Of a stretch of DNA of 25,503 nt, positions 1-7,715 are shown piece by piece. This DNA comes from CAZUCE01 sp964619265 (GTDB lineage: Bacteria; Planctomycetota; UBA1135; GCA-002686595). Made by a program: the position numbers and the translations under genes. The stretch's first letter is position 1. Every line of letters begins with the position of its first letter. The notes under the pieces are model-generated. The model had not been told where the DNA came from. It did not search any database and saw only the letters and a list, made by a program, of their open reading frames with translations. The stretch is from positions 1 to 25,503 of the forward strand of contig CAZUCE010000053.1 in NCBI GenBank assembly GCA_964619265.1, in the 5' to 3' direction.

Positions 1-247
1 ACCCCACTCGGCCGATCGCACGAGACCCATCTGGCGAGCCCGCTCAGCGAACCCTCCCCGGGTGCCCTGCTCCAGGGGGATCCTCGCGCAATCCGGGGCC
101 ACTCGGGCGCATGGATGGGCGGGGCTGCCCGCCCGGGCTGCTAGTCGTTTGACTTCGGCACACGGGTCTGGTGCCCTTCTTCAGCCTTCCGGACCCCCAG
201 TCCTCCAAGTCCGTATCTCCTTCCTCTCGTTCGCCCCTCGTTCTTCC
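1..247. other. Non-coding leader upstream of the TraT-like gene
   Basis: I see no convincing gene here. A perfect 7-bp GC hairpin (gggcggg / cccgccc, loop gctg) lies at 117-134. The last 30 bases before the ATG at 248 are almost entirely C and T, with no Shine-Dalgarno sequence. A TTGACT at 149-154 resembles a -35 box, but no good -10 box follows at the right spacing, so I do not call a promoter. Confidence 0.5.
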
Positions 248-1087
248 ATGAAGCCCTTCGCCCGCCTGTCCGGAGCCTCGACCCTGCTGGCCGTACTTGC
301 CGCCCTCCTGGTCCTCCCGAGCTGCACCGCCGTATCGCGCGGCCTCGGCAAAATGACCGCGAACAAGTTTGCCAGCCCCCGAAGCGGGTCCCTGTGGGTC
401 GTCGCCCCGCCCATGCTCTCGCCGCCGGCACCCGACCAAAAGACGGTCTACATCGCCTACCAGAACATCAGCGACGCCGAGATCGAGCTCGCCCAGCTCC
501 TCCGGGACGCTGCCGTTCAGCAGGGCTGGACAGTCGTCAGCGACCCCACGACCGCCCAATTCCGGCTGCTGGCCCGTACCCGCTTCTTTGGCGAGGTCGC
601 GCCTGAGACCGGTGGAGCGGATGTCGCCCGCACGATGGGCCTCATCAGCGGCGCGGCCGTCGGCCTCGGAACCGGCATCGCGGTCGACAACGCGTCCGAC
701 AGCACCGCCGGGGGCATCGCCGCCGGAGCCGCCGCAGGTGGCTTGGTCGGCGTCGGCATCAGCAATGCCTCGACACCCCGCGAGTGGGCCCTGGTCGTCG
801 ACTTCGTTCTAGAGGAATACAACGAGAGCGAAGTCGAGTTCCAGTTGTCCACCGACAACAGGACGAGCGGCACTTCGGGTGCCGCCGTCGGCAATTCGCG
901 CATGGGGGAAGGCAGTGCGAACACTACCGGAAACTCCAGCTCGGCCACGGTCAGCAAGTCGAGCAACTACTACCCGCACGGCGTGCGCCTATCGGTCTGG
1001 GCCAACCAGATGAACATGCGCGAAAACGAAGCTATGCCGCTGATTGTCGAAAAGGCGGAAAACGTCGTGACGCGACTGCTTCCCTGA
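248..1087 (+). CDS. TraT-like outer-membrane lipoprotein
   Basis: The predicted lipoprotein has 279 residues. I start it at the ATG at 248 because this gives a clean lipoprotein signal: a basic start (MKPFAR), a Leu/Ala-rich core and the lipobox LPSC with Cys26. Extending upstream adds only non-signal-like residues. After the signal come PDQKTVYIAYQNISD-like residues and an 'LRDAAVQQGWTVVSDPTTAQF' region, matching the TraT pattern of a strand, then a helix, then 'GY-x-V-x-x-DP-x-x-A'. A Gly/Ala-rich segment around residues 130-165 (GAAVGLGTGIA, GGIAAGAAAGG) corresponds to the TraT hydrophobic glycine-zipper region. TraT proteins are surface-exposed outer-membrane lipoproteins known from F plasmids, where they act in surface exclusion and serum resistance. 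No conjugation genes are nearby, so the role here is probably general envelope function. The gene stands alone and ends just before a strong terminator. Confidence 0.75.
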   Translation: MKPFARLSGASTLLAVLAALLVLPSCTAVSRGLGKMTANKFASPRSGSLWVVAPPMLSPPAPDQKTVYIAYQNISDAEIELAQLLRDAAVQQGWTVVSDPTTAQFRLLARTRFFGEVAPETGGADVARTMGLISGAAVGLGTGIAVDNASDSTAGGIAAGAAAGGLVGVGISNASTPREWALVVDFVLEEYNESEVEFQLSTDNRTSGTSGAAVGNSRMGEGSANTTGNSSSATVSKSSNYYPHGVRLSVWANQMNMRENEAMPLIVEKAENVVTRLLP

Positions 1088-1106
1088 CACACTTTCGATC
1101 CCAAGG

Positions 1107-1162
1107 AAAAGCCGCGGGGCCGCGAACCGAACGTCCGTTCGGTTCGCGGCCCCGCGGCTTTT
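1107..1162. terminator. Strong bidirectional intrinsic terminator
   Basis: The left arm 1107-1132 (aaaagccgcggggccgcg...) is the exact reverse complement of 1137-1162, giving a perfect 26-bp stem around the loop gtcc. The arms begin with AAAA and end with TTTT, so the hairpin can end transcription on both strands. It lies between the convergent TraT-like gene (stop at 1087) and mutS2 (stop at 1200), where a shared terminator is expected. Confidence 0.93.
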
Positions 1163-1199
1163 CTTGAGTAGGCGGTTTGCGTTCCCGAGGGGCTTCCCC

Positions 1200-3335
1200 T
1201 CAGGAGTCAGAGATCGAGACATCGTCGAGCTCAAGCATCAACTCCTGCCTGCCCAGCCGCACTTTCACACGCCCTTTGTCCCGGTCGATACGCAGAACCG
1301 GGCAACGTTTCGAAAACCGCGGAACGTAGACCAAGTCCCCCTTGCGCAGCTCGTCCAGAAAACTCTGGCGGCGATCCGTCAAGGAAGCCGAGCGCAGTGC
1401 GGTGCGCAGTTTCGCTAGCGTTTCGCCGAGCGGCTTGCGGTGTTCGGCCGGCACCTGTTCCAGCAGCTTGGTCGCTCGCTCGGCTTCGATCCGCGCCTCG
1501 GAAAGGCGAGCTTCGAGCTCGGCCTGGGCGTCGCGCTCCAGGTTGGTCCGGCGCGCTTCGAGGTGCGCGGCCTCGCGCTGCAGCTCGTCCACGCGACGCT
1601 CGGCCTCCAGCGCTCGCTCCCCCGCCTCGGTGCGCGACTTTTCGGCCTCGACGCGCGCCCCTCGAATATCCTCCATGAGTGCGGCAGACTCCTCGCGTGG
1701 ACGTGACACGCGCCGCTCCGCATCGGCCAAAATCGAAGGATCGAAGCCCAGTCGACGCGCGATGACCAGCGCCCGCGACTCGCCCGGCGTCCCGACCACC
1801 AGCCGATACATGGGCCGCAGGGTTTCGACATCAAACTCGACGCTGGCGTTCTCCACATTCGCGTGGCGGAAGGCAAACTCCTTCAATCGCCCGATGTGCG
1901 TGCTGGCCAAGGTCGGAACCGTCCGCTGGCGCAGCCACTCCAGCAACGCAGCGCCCAGCGCGGCTCCATCCGCCGGATCCGTTCCGCCGCCCAATTCATC
2001 CAAGAGAAACAGTGTCTGATTCGAAGCCCGCGGCAGCCCCCCCGCGATTCGGGCTAGGTGTGCCGAGAAGGTCGAGAGGTTCTGCGCAACCTCCTGGTCG
2101 TCGCCGATGTCTGCGACGATGCCACGCCACAGGGGCACCTGAGATCCAGGCTCGCAGGGAAAGGGCAGGCCGAGCCGCGTCAACAGCACCGCGAGGCCCG
2201 CGGTCTTGAGCGCCAGCGTCTTTCCTCCGGTATTCGGGCCGGTCAGCACCAAGATGCAAAAGGGATCACCGAGCCGCACGTCGATCGGCGTACAGCTCTC
2301 GATCTGCCCGCCTCGCTCCTGGGCGATCAGCATCGGGTGCCGGGCGCCGCGCAACACGAGCGTATCGGCGAGCTCCGGAACCCGCCCGCCAAACGACTCG
2401 CAGAAGCGCTTGCCCACCACGGCCAACTCAACGGCGATCAGCCGATCCGCGGTTCGCTCGATGCGCTCCGACTGGGCCAAGACCTCGCGAGTCCACTCGG
2501 TCAAGAGCCGCTGAACCTCGCGCGCCTCGTCGGCTCGCATCGCCGCGAGCGCATTGCCGTCTTCAATCAGCTCGGCCGGCTCGACAAACACGGTCTCCCC
2601 CGACGCTGAGCGATCGTGAATCATCCCGCGGAGGCGGCCGGACTGCTTGGCCTTGACCAGCAGCACCGGACGACCATCGCGCAGCGCCACGCGCCCGCCG
2701 CCGTCGGCCAGAGCCCCTTTCAACTCGGGACGATTGGCGATGGCCTTGGCCTTCTTCTCGACGCGTTGGATCAAGACTCGCACCTGCTCGCGCAGCTTGG
2801 CCAGCCGGCCGGACGCTTCGTCTCGAATCCCTCCGCGCCCGTCGAGCCCGCGCTCCAAGCTGTCGCGCAGCGGCTTGAGCTCCGGCAAGCCCGCAAGCTG
2901 CGCCGCGCAGGCCGGATAGGCCTCCCGCCGCTCGGCAAACCAAACCGAGGTCCGCACGATGGCCCGCAGAAAGTCGAGCAGCGAGGCCAGATCGGTCTCG
3001 GACAGAGCCATCCGATTGGCGCGCGCGGCCTCGATGCGCGGGCAGGGATCAGCCAAATCGCCCAGGGGCGGCTCACCGGTGGTCGCCGCACCGGCAACCA
3101 GCTCAGCGACGCGCGCGTGAGCCTCGCGAGCCGCCTTGTCCTCGAGCGGCTCGAGTTCGCGCAAACCGCGCCGCCCAAGGCTGGTGCTGACCAACCGTTC
3201 GAACTGCTCACGCACCGAATCCCAGTCGAGCCGCGTCGCCGCGAATCCATCGAGATCTCCGAGGGGAACACGCTCCAGCGAGGGACCGCTGAGCCCTTTG
3301 GCCTTGCGCTTGGACTTCTTTGATTTCGAGCTCAT
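1200..3335 (-). CDS. mutS2: MutS2 family ATPase without the Smr domain
   Basis: The protein has 711 residues from the ATG at 3335. That start overlaps the stop of the upstream gene in an ATGA, so it is preferred over longer readings. Residues 1-340 form the MutS core and lever region. The ABC-type ATPase follows, with Walker A GPNTGGKT at 366-373, Walker B LFLLDELGGGTDP around 442-454 and STH at 478-480. A charged coiled coil covers about 545-650. A small KOW-like beta domain (KGDLVYVPRFSKRCPVL...) ends the protein. MutS2 proteins bind branched or collided-ribosome substrates and usually have about 780 residues, with a C-terminal Smr nuclease domain. Here the frame stops after the KOW-like part, and no Smr sequence is visible. 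The stop is followed by intergenic DNA and a terminator, so a simple frameshift is not obvious. It is the last gene of the GNAT, glycosyltransferase, mutS2 operon. Confidence 0.93.
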   Translation of the reverse strand: MSSKSKKSKRKAKGLSGPSLERVPLGDLDGFAATRLDWDSVREQFERLVSTSLGRRGLRELEPLEDKAAREAHARVAELVAGAATTGEPPLGDLADPCPRIEAARANRMALSETDLASLLDFLRAIVRTSVWFAERREAYPACAAQLAGLPELKPLRDSLERGLDGRGGIRDEASGRLAKLREQVRVLIQRVEKKAKAIANRPELKGALADGGGRVALRDGRPVLLVKAKQSGRLRGMIHDRSASGETVFVEPAELIEDGNALAAMRADEAREVQRLLTEWTREVLAQSERIERTADRLIAVELAVVGKRFCESFGGRVPELADTLVLRGARHPMLIAQERGGQIESCTPIDVRLGDPFCILVLTGPNTGGKTLALKTAGLAVLLTRLGLPFPCEPGSQVPLWRGIVADIGDDQEVAQNLSTFSAHLARIAGGLPRASNQTLFLLDELGGGTDPADGAALGAALLEWLRQRTVPTLASTHIGRLKEFAFRHANVENASVEFDVETLRPMYRLVVGTPGESRALVIARRLGFDPSILADAERRVSRPREESAALMEDIRGARVEAEKSRTEAGERALEAERRVDELQREAAHLEARRTNLERDAQAELEARLSEARIEAERATKLLEQVPAEHRKPLGETLAKLRTALRSASLTDRRQSFLDELRKGDLVYVPRFSKRCPVLRIDRDKGRVKVRLGRQELMLELDDVSISDS

Positions 3336-5080
3336 TCGGCTTTGCGCCTCAACGCAAACAGCTCGACCGAAGTGGGCTCTCCGATCGGGCGCGCCACCGG
3401 AATCTCCGCGATTGGAGTCGCACTCCACACGCCACCTTCCAGGAGCCGCACTTGATAGTCCTCCAGAAACTCGCGCCCGCGGCGCCCCTTCCAATCGATC
3501 GGTCGCGTTCCGAGCACCAGGTCGAAACCCGCAGCCCAACTCTCGATCTGCGCCGTGTCCCAGCCCGGATCGACAGACTCGAAAGTCACCACCATGTCCG
3601 GCTGGCCGTCTTCGCGAACGAGCGGCGCGTCGCGTTCAAGGCGCAGAGCGAGCGCGTCCAGGTCGGCACCGGCGCCGCGCTCGAAGAGCCCTAAATGCAG
3701 AGCGCCTGGCGAGAGCTCGGAGGTGATGCCAAGCCAGCCGACGCGTTCGGTAGCCGCGAGTTCGCCTGCGATGGCCTCCAAAAAGGCGTCGCTAGCCGCG
3801 CGTTCCAATCCAGCGGTCGGCAAGCGTCGCGCGGGCAACAAGGCGAGGCGTTCTGTGTGCAGCTGCCCCACGTACGCCGCGTTGTCCTCGTTCGCGAGCC
3901 CTAGATAGCGCGCGAACCCATTGGAAGTTGGGCTGGCAAAGAACACCGCGGCCAAGAGCAAACCGATCCCAAGGGCCGGCTTGAACCAGAAGTTCGCGCG
4001 GCTTGGACCAAAGACCCTGGCCAGCCCCACACCGGCCAGCGGGAGCGCGGCGGCGAAGGCCGGCAAGAGGAAGCGGTCCAAATGGAAATTGTGGAGCCAC
4101 ACGGGCAGCCCGCTCACCAGAAACACGATCCACAGGGTGCGAACTCCCGGGCGCCTCAAGAAGCGCAGCGAGAGCAACAGCCCGATGCCCACGACGAGCG
4201 CCATCAAGGGCCCCGCGAACAGGAAGGTCGCAGCATCCCATATACGGCGGTCGTAGGGCGTCGCGGCCAACTGTTGATTCCCCGAAAGGAAGGCCGTGAA
4301 CGCCTCGAAATGCTGGGCGCCGAGGGCACGGTCCCCGGGCCAGGGCAGCACAAACCACCACAGGGCTCCGAGCACGGGCGGAATCGCGAGCAGGGCGGCG
4401 CGCTTTGCGAAGGCGGCTGCGCGACCGGCGCGCAGCTCGAGCGCGCCGCTCAGCAAAAGGTCCACGAACAGCCCCGCGCCCAGGGCTAGCGCGTAGTTGA
4501 ACTTGGTGAAGAACGCGAGGGTCGCGAGCGAGCCGGCCAGAAGCTCGCGCGACGGGCGCCCGTCGCGTCCGAGCCAGGCCAGCAGCGTGAAGATCGAAAC
4601 CGTCAGAGTCGGCCCCTCCAGAAAGAAGGTGCCCGAGTACGCGAGCCACAGGGGCGACAGCATTCCAAGCAGCAGCGCAGCCGGTGGAACGGCTTCGCGC
4701 CAGACGCCCTCCGGATCCCAGCTACGCACGAGCCGCCTGCCCAGTAAGAACAAGCCGCCGAGCCCAAGGGCCTGGAGCAGGCGACCGAATCTCCGCCCCC
4801 ACACCTCCTGCACGCCGGTGATCGAATAACCCGCGGCGACCAGGGCGGGGTAGGCCGGTGGATACTGCTGGCAATCGAGCGCTACACGCGCTGCCGCGCC
4901 GAAATCTCCGCGCCCGGCCGCGAGCTGCATCCGCGCGGCCGGCAGCTCCGCATGCATCGCCTCGTCCCAGCCTCGGCTGCGCTCCATGGACACCCCGCCC
5001 ACGTAGAAGTGGGCCCAGGCGGCGACCAGCAAGACCGCGGCAACGAGCACGCGGTGGCGGGTCGGGACTGCCTCCCTCAC
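3332..5080 (-). CDS. GT-C (GT39/ArnT-like) membrane glycosyltransferase
   Basis: This 582-residue polytopic membrane protein starts at a GTG whose bases overlap the TGA of the upstream gene (GTGA). Its own TGA overlaps the mutS2 ATG (ATGA). The first membrane helix spans residues 10-28 and is followed by WDEAMHAELP (38-47), the acidic first-loop motif of GT-C enzymes such as PMT and ArnT. A second acidic motif, FFLEGPTLT, lies around 152-160. I count about ten hydrophobic segments up to residue 385, then a roughly 190-residue soluble tail that should lie outside the cytoplasm. Such enzymes move sugars from polyprenyl-phosphate donors to protein or lipid acceptors at the outer face of the inner membrane. 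Neither donor nor acceptor can be told from the sequence. Confidence is good for the superfamily and low for any specific substrate. Confidence 0.8.
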   Translation of the reverse strand: MREAVPTRHRVLVAAVLLVAAWAHFYVGGVSMERSRGWDEAMHAELPAARMQLAAGRGDFGAAARVALDCQQYPPAYPALVAAGYSITGVQEVWGRRFGRLLQALGLGGLFLLGRRLVRSWDPEGVWREAVPPAALLLGMLSPLWLAYSGTFFLEGPTLTVSIFTLLAWLGRDGRPSRELLAGSLATLAFFTKFNYALALGAGLFVDLLLSGALELRAGRAAAFAKRAALLAIPPVLGALWWFVLPWPGDRALGAQHFEAFTAFLSGNQQLAATPYDRRIWDAATFLFAGPLMALVVGIGLLLSLRFLRRPGVRTLWIVFLVSGLPVWLHNFHLDRFLLPAFAAALPLAGVGLARVFGPSRANFWFKPALGIGLLLAAVFFASPTSNGFARYLGLANEDNAAYVGQLHTERLALLPARRLPTAGLERAASDAFLEAIAGELAATERVGWLGITSELSPGALHLGLFERGAGADLDALALRLERDAPLVREDGQPDMVVTFESVDPGWDTAQIESWAAGFDLVLGTRPIDWKGRRGREFLEDYQVRLLEGGVWSATPIAEIPVARPIGEPTSVELFALRRKAE

Positions 5081-5595
5081 GGTCGCTTGGGGACCCCCGT
5101 CAACCTCTTCGGAATCCCCGTCAGCGCGAGCGCATAGGAGACGTGACAGGCGAAGTGGCCCGTGTCGCCCCAGGTGCTAGGTAACTGTTCAAAGCCTTCG
5201 CTTTCGTACAAGCTGCGAGCCGCGGACATGTGCTCCATGGTCTCCAGGTACAGGTGCTCGTACTCGAGCTCGCGCGCTGCCGCGATCCCCGCGTGGAGCA
5301 ACGAGCGGCCAACACCCCGCCGGCGAACCACGGGCAACAGGTACATCTTGCGCAGCTCCGCGACACCTTCCTCGCCTCCGTTCAAGGGAGCCACCCCCAC
5401 TCCGCCCACCACGCGATCGCCCAGGCAGGCCACGAAGTACCGGGAACGGGGCTGCGAGTAGGCCGCACTCATCCCGGACACTTCGGGGTCGTGGAGCGCG
5501 GTCCCCGGTCCATCCGCCCCAAACTCAGGCATGACGGTTCGGATGACCGAGGCGACCGCGGCGTCGTCGCGGTCCTCTATGGGACGAATCGTCAT
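5077..5595 (-). CDS. GNAT family N-acetyltransferase
   Basis: The protein has 172 residues from the ATG at 5595. I prefer this start to a GTG at 5607 because AGGA sits four bases upstream of it, one of very few Shine-Dalgarno-like sites in the window. The GNAT fold is clear. The N-terminal MTIRPIEDRDDAAVASVIR is the usual opening strand and helix, and the acetyl-CoA loop is RKMYLLPVVRRRGVGRSLL (about 82-100), with R-R-G-V-G matching the R/Q-x-x-G-x-G/A motif. AARSLYESEGFEQL is the usual C-terminal helix and strand. GNAT enzymes acetylate amines on proteins, antibiotics, amino acids or sugars, and the substrate here is unknown. It is the first gene of the operon and is coupled to the glycosyltransferase by GTGA. 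Confidence 0.88.
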   Translation of the reverse strand: MTIRPIEDRDDAAVASVIRTVMPEFGADGPGTALHDPEVSGMSAAYSQPRSRYFVACLGDRVVGGVGVAPLNGGEEGVAELRKMYLLPVVRRRGVGRSLLHAGIAAARELEYEHLYLETMEHMSAARSLYESEGFEQLPSTWGDTGHFACHVSYALALTGIPKRLTGVPKRP

Positions 5596-5599
5596 GAAT

Positions 5600-5603
5600 T
5601 CCT
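5600..5603 (-). promoter_or_regulatory. Shine-Dalgarno-like AGGA of the GNAT gene
   Basis: On the minus strand the sequence reads AGGA-ATTC-ATG, with four bases between the AGGA and the ATG at 5595. It supports 5595 as the start rather than the GTG at 5607. Most other free-standing starts in the window lack such a site. Confidence 0.55.
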
Positions 5604-5753
5604 GCACGATCGAACCAGCCTAACAGCCCGGAGCGAAAGCCCCGCCGCCTGCTGCACACCCGAATTCCACCTTGGGCAGCGGGGCATCTCCATGGAACTG
5701 CGCAGGCCTGGAGTCGCCCAAGCGGCCCGCCGGGACGAAGTCGCCTCCGAGTG

Positions 5754-5961
5754 CCCGGCGAAAGCGGATGAATCGGGGCCGAACACCCGGAGACGAGAAA
5801 AGGCGTTCGGCCCACCTTCCCCCCCGCTGTTCCAAACAGCTGGGGGTGAGTGCGAGGGAGGAAAGACGTTTCAGACTCGAAACGTCGTGGATCCGGTCCG
5901 GGGCGCGAGAGCTTGGCAAACCGTTGGCTCGCCGCGAATCCGCACCGGGTGACCGGTTTTT
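5754..5961 (+). ncRNA. Candidate structured leader RNA (unknown class)
   Basis: No convincing protein gene covers this region. On the plus strand there are three consecutive perfect hairpins: 5776-5784 with 5805-5813 (9 bp), 5821-5846 (cccc-gctgt pairing with acagc-t-gggg, one bulge) and 5865-5872 with 5879-5886 (8 bp, loop agactc). They can be enclosed by a closing helix, 5754-5758 with 5945-5949 and 5764-5769 with 5938-5943. The 3' strand of that helix overlaps a terminator-like hairpin at 5944-5961, so the two folds exclude each other, as in riboswitches and attenuators. I compared it by eye with SAM, SAH, cobalamin, TPP, glycine and c-di-GMP riboswitches, RNase P and 6S RNA and saw no match. 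GC-rich DNA forms many chance stems, so this is a candidate only. Confidence 0.35.
5944..5961 (+). terminator. Terminator-like hairpin with GUGA tetraloop
   Basis: The stem accgg / ccggt is closed by a GTGA (GNRA-type) loop and runs into a T tract (5957-5961). It is short, so a weak terminator or attenuator. It lies about 350 bases before the transsulfuration gene and shares bases with the possible closing helix of the structured region upstream. Confidence 0.4.
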
Positions 5962-6308
5962 GTGAGTTCTGTTCGCAAACCGCGTGCCGCGCGAACCCCC
6001 GGAGCGGCATTCCGCGGGGACCACCTTCCTCTCACGGGGTGGCTGATGTGGCCGCGTACCAGGCGCTGGACGTGCCTGTCGATCAGCGAGGAGTGGACAT
6101 CCCGGCCCCTGCGGCGGCGGGCCACCAGGCCCCGCGGCCCAAGGCGACTTCCCTCCGGGGAGAGCCAGGGAACAGCGGCTCGCCGAAGGTCGAGTCCTAA
6201 GGGGCATTCTGGCCCTTGGACCACAGGCAAGCCCACAGCTCGCCCAGGGAAGCGGTCAATCCGTATCCTGGCGGGCCCTTCTTCCTCCCTTCGAGCCCCG
6301 ATTGACTG
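5962..6308 (+). other. Rest of the intergenic leader before the transsulfuration gene
   Basis: I see no gene I can support. Small GC hairpins are possible at 6199-6221 (aaggg / ccctt) and around 6115-6141 (gggcc / ggccc). The last 40 bases before the ATG are C/T-rich (cccttcttcctcccttcg) and lack a Shine-Dalgarno site. No known riboswitch consensus was recognised. Confidence 0.4.
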
Positions 6309-7505
6309 ATGACCTCCCGCGACGACGCCCACATCGAGACCCGCGCCATCCACGCCGCGCAGGAGCCGGATCCGACCAACGGCGCCCTGATGACGCCGGT
6401 CTACTTCAACTCGACCTACGAGCAGACCGCCCCGGGCGAACCGCGGCTCGGCTACGAATACTCACGGACCACCAACCCAACGCGAACGGTCCTGGAGGGC
6501 GCTCTGGCGAGTCTGGAGAGCGCAAACTGGGGTCTGTGCTTCGCCAGCGGCCTGGCCGGGATCGCGATGCTGATTCAACGCCTCGGCAGCGGCGCGCGCG
6601 TCATCGCCGGCAACGACTTGTACGGCGGAACGCACCGGGTGTTCACACAGTGCTGGGCTCCTTTTGGCGTTGAGTTCGAATTCGTCGACTCGAGCGATCT
6701 GGCGCAAGTCGAAGCCGCTCTCAAGCGCGCGCCGGCGGCGTACCTGTACCTCGAAACTCCGACCAACCCGTTGCTCAAGCTGTGCGACATCGAAGCTTGC
6801 GCCAAGCTCGCGCACGCGCACGGCGCCAAGTGCATCGTCGACAACACCTTCGCAACGCCCTATCTCCAGCGGCCGCTCGAGTTGGGCGCCGACATCGTAG
6901 TGCACTCGCTGACCAAGTACCTCGGCGGACACTCCGACGTGGTCGGCGGCGCGCTGCTGGGCAACGATGAGCAACTGCGCGAGGAGATCGCCTTCCACCA
7001 AAATGCGGTCGGCGCTCAGTTTGGCCCAATGGATGCATTCCTCATCCTACGAGGCCTCAAGACCCTGCACGTGCGCATGGATCGGCACGCGACCAACGCG
7101 GTGGCCGTCGCCAAACACCTGGAGGCATCGCCGCTCGTCGAACGCGTGATCTACCCGGGCCTGCCCAGCCATCCGCAGTTTGAACTGGCCTCGCGCCAGA
7201 TGAAGAACGGCGGCGGCATGGTGTCGTTCGAACTGGCCGGCGGTGTTCCGGCCGGAGTCGCGTTCTGCAAAGCGACCGAGGTCTTCACCCTGGCCGAGTC
7301 CTTGGGCGGCGTCGAGTCGCTGATCGAGGTGCCGCCGATCATGACGCACGCGGCCATCCCGACCGAGGTGCGCCGTGAGGCCGGTCTGGCCGATGGCCTG
7401 GTCCGCCTGTCCGTGGGCATCGAGCACGAAGCCGACTTGCTTGCCGACATCGACCGCGGGCTCGCCGCGGCAGCCCAAGCTGCCAAGCAGCACGCCAACT
7501 CCTAA
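6309..7505 (+). CDS. PLP-dependent transsulfuration enzyme, cystathionine gamma-lyase-like
   Basis: The 398-residue protein is full length for the Cys/Met metabolism PLP family. Visible motifs are Y51-S-R53 (contacts the PLP phosphate of the neighbouring subunit), FASGLAGIAML (78-88), the PLP-ring Asp in IVDNTFATP (D178), the Schiff-base lysine in HSLTKYLGGHSDVVGG (K203), and SLGGVESLIEVPPIMTHAAIP near the C terminus. In the last motif the residue after ESLI is Glu340. In yeast and human cystathionine gamma-lyase a glutamate at this place favours gamma-elimination, whereas E. coli MetB has a different residue. I therefore lean to cystathionine gamma-lyase, making cysteine from cystathionine, but synthase or methionine gamma-lyase activity is not excluded. 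It is a cytoplasmic enzyme. It stands alone on the plus strand behind a roughly 700-base non-coding region that may regulate it. Confidence 0.88.
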   Translation: MTSRDDAHIETRAIHAAQEPDPTNGALMTPVYFNSTYEQTAPGEPRLGYEYSRTTNPTRTVLEGALASLESANWGLCFASGLAGIAMLIQRLGSGARVIAGNDLYGGTHRVFTQCWAPFGVEFEFVDSSDLAQVEAALKRAPAAYLYLETPTNPLLKLCDIEACAKLAHAHGAKCIVDNTFATPYLQRPLELGADIVVHSLTKYLGGHSDVVGGALLGNDEQLREEIAFHQNAVGAQFGPMDAFLILRGLKTLHVRMDRHATNAVAVAKHLEASPLVERVIYPGLPSHPQFELASRQMKNGGGMVSFELAGGVPAGVAFCKATEVFTLAESLGGVESLIEVPPIMTHAAIPTEVRREAGLADGLVRLSVGIEHEADLLADIDRGLAAAAQAAKQHANS

Positions 7506-7520
7506 CCCAAAGTCCCGCTC

Positions 7521-7672
7521 CACCGGTACTACGGTGCNNNNNNNNNNNNNNNNNNNNNNNNNNNNNNNNNNNNNNNNNNNNNNNNNNNNNNNNNNNNNNN
7601 NNNNNNNNNNNNNNNNNNNNNNNNNNNNNNNNNNNNNCGGTGCTTTTTGCTCTGGCACCGTAGTACCGGTGG
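7521..7672. repeat. Inverted repeat flanking the assembly gap
   Basis: The 18 bases at 7521-7538, directly before the Ns, are the exact reverse complement of 7655-7672 after the Ns. Each arm also holds a small internal hairpin (caccg / cggtg), and another cggtgc / gcaccg pair lies at 7638-7660. The missing sequence therefore sits inside a palindromic, multi-hairpin element between two convergent genes. Confidence 0.85.
7539..7637. other. Assembly gap (Ns)
   Basis: I count 99 undetermined bases, close to the nominal 100 used for scaffold gaps of unknown size. The real length and content are unknown. Any reading frame drawn across it is meaningless. Confidence 0.98.
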
Positions 7673-7699
7673 CTCGGTCCGCCGGGGGGCGGACCGAGC
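7672..7699. terminator. Hairpin terminator between convergent genes
   Basis: A perfect 12-bp stem (gctcggtccgcc pattern, 7672-7683 with 7688-7699) closes a gggg loop. It lies 17 bases past the stop of the minus-strand LamG gene and downstream of the plus-strand transsulfuration gene. No long T tract follows on either side, so termination strength is uncertain. Confidence 0.6.
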
Positions 7700-7715
7700 T
7701 GCCGGTTTCGGGTCG

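Noticed and set aside
5620..6207. Minus-strand open frame of 195 codons before the transsulfuration gene
   Set aside because: The composition is Arg/Pro/Gly-rich and unlike the real genes around it, with no motif. The same DNA is better described as structured non-coding.
5700..6308. Known SAM, SAH or cobalamin riboswitch for the transsulfuration gene
   Set aside because: None of the conserved cores is present. A ggagac and a ggcaaacc are isolated matches without the surrounding helices.
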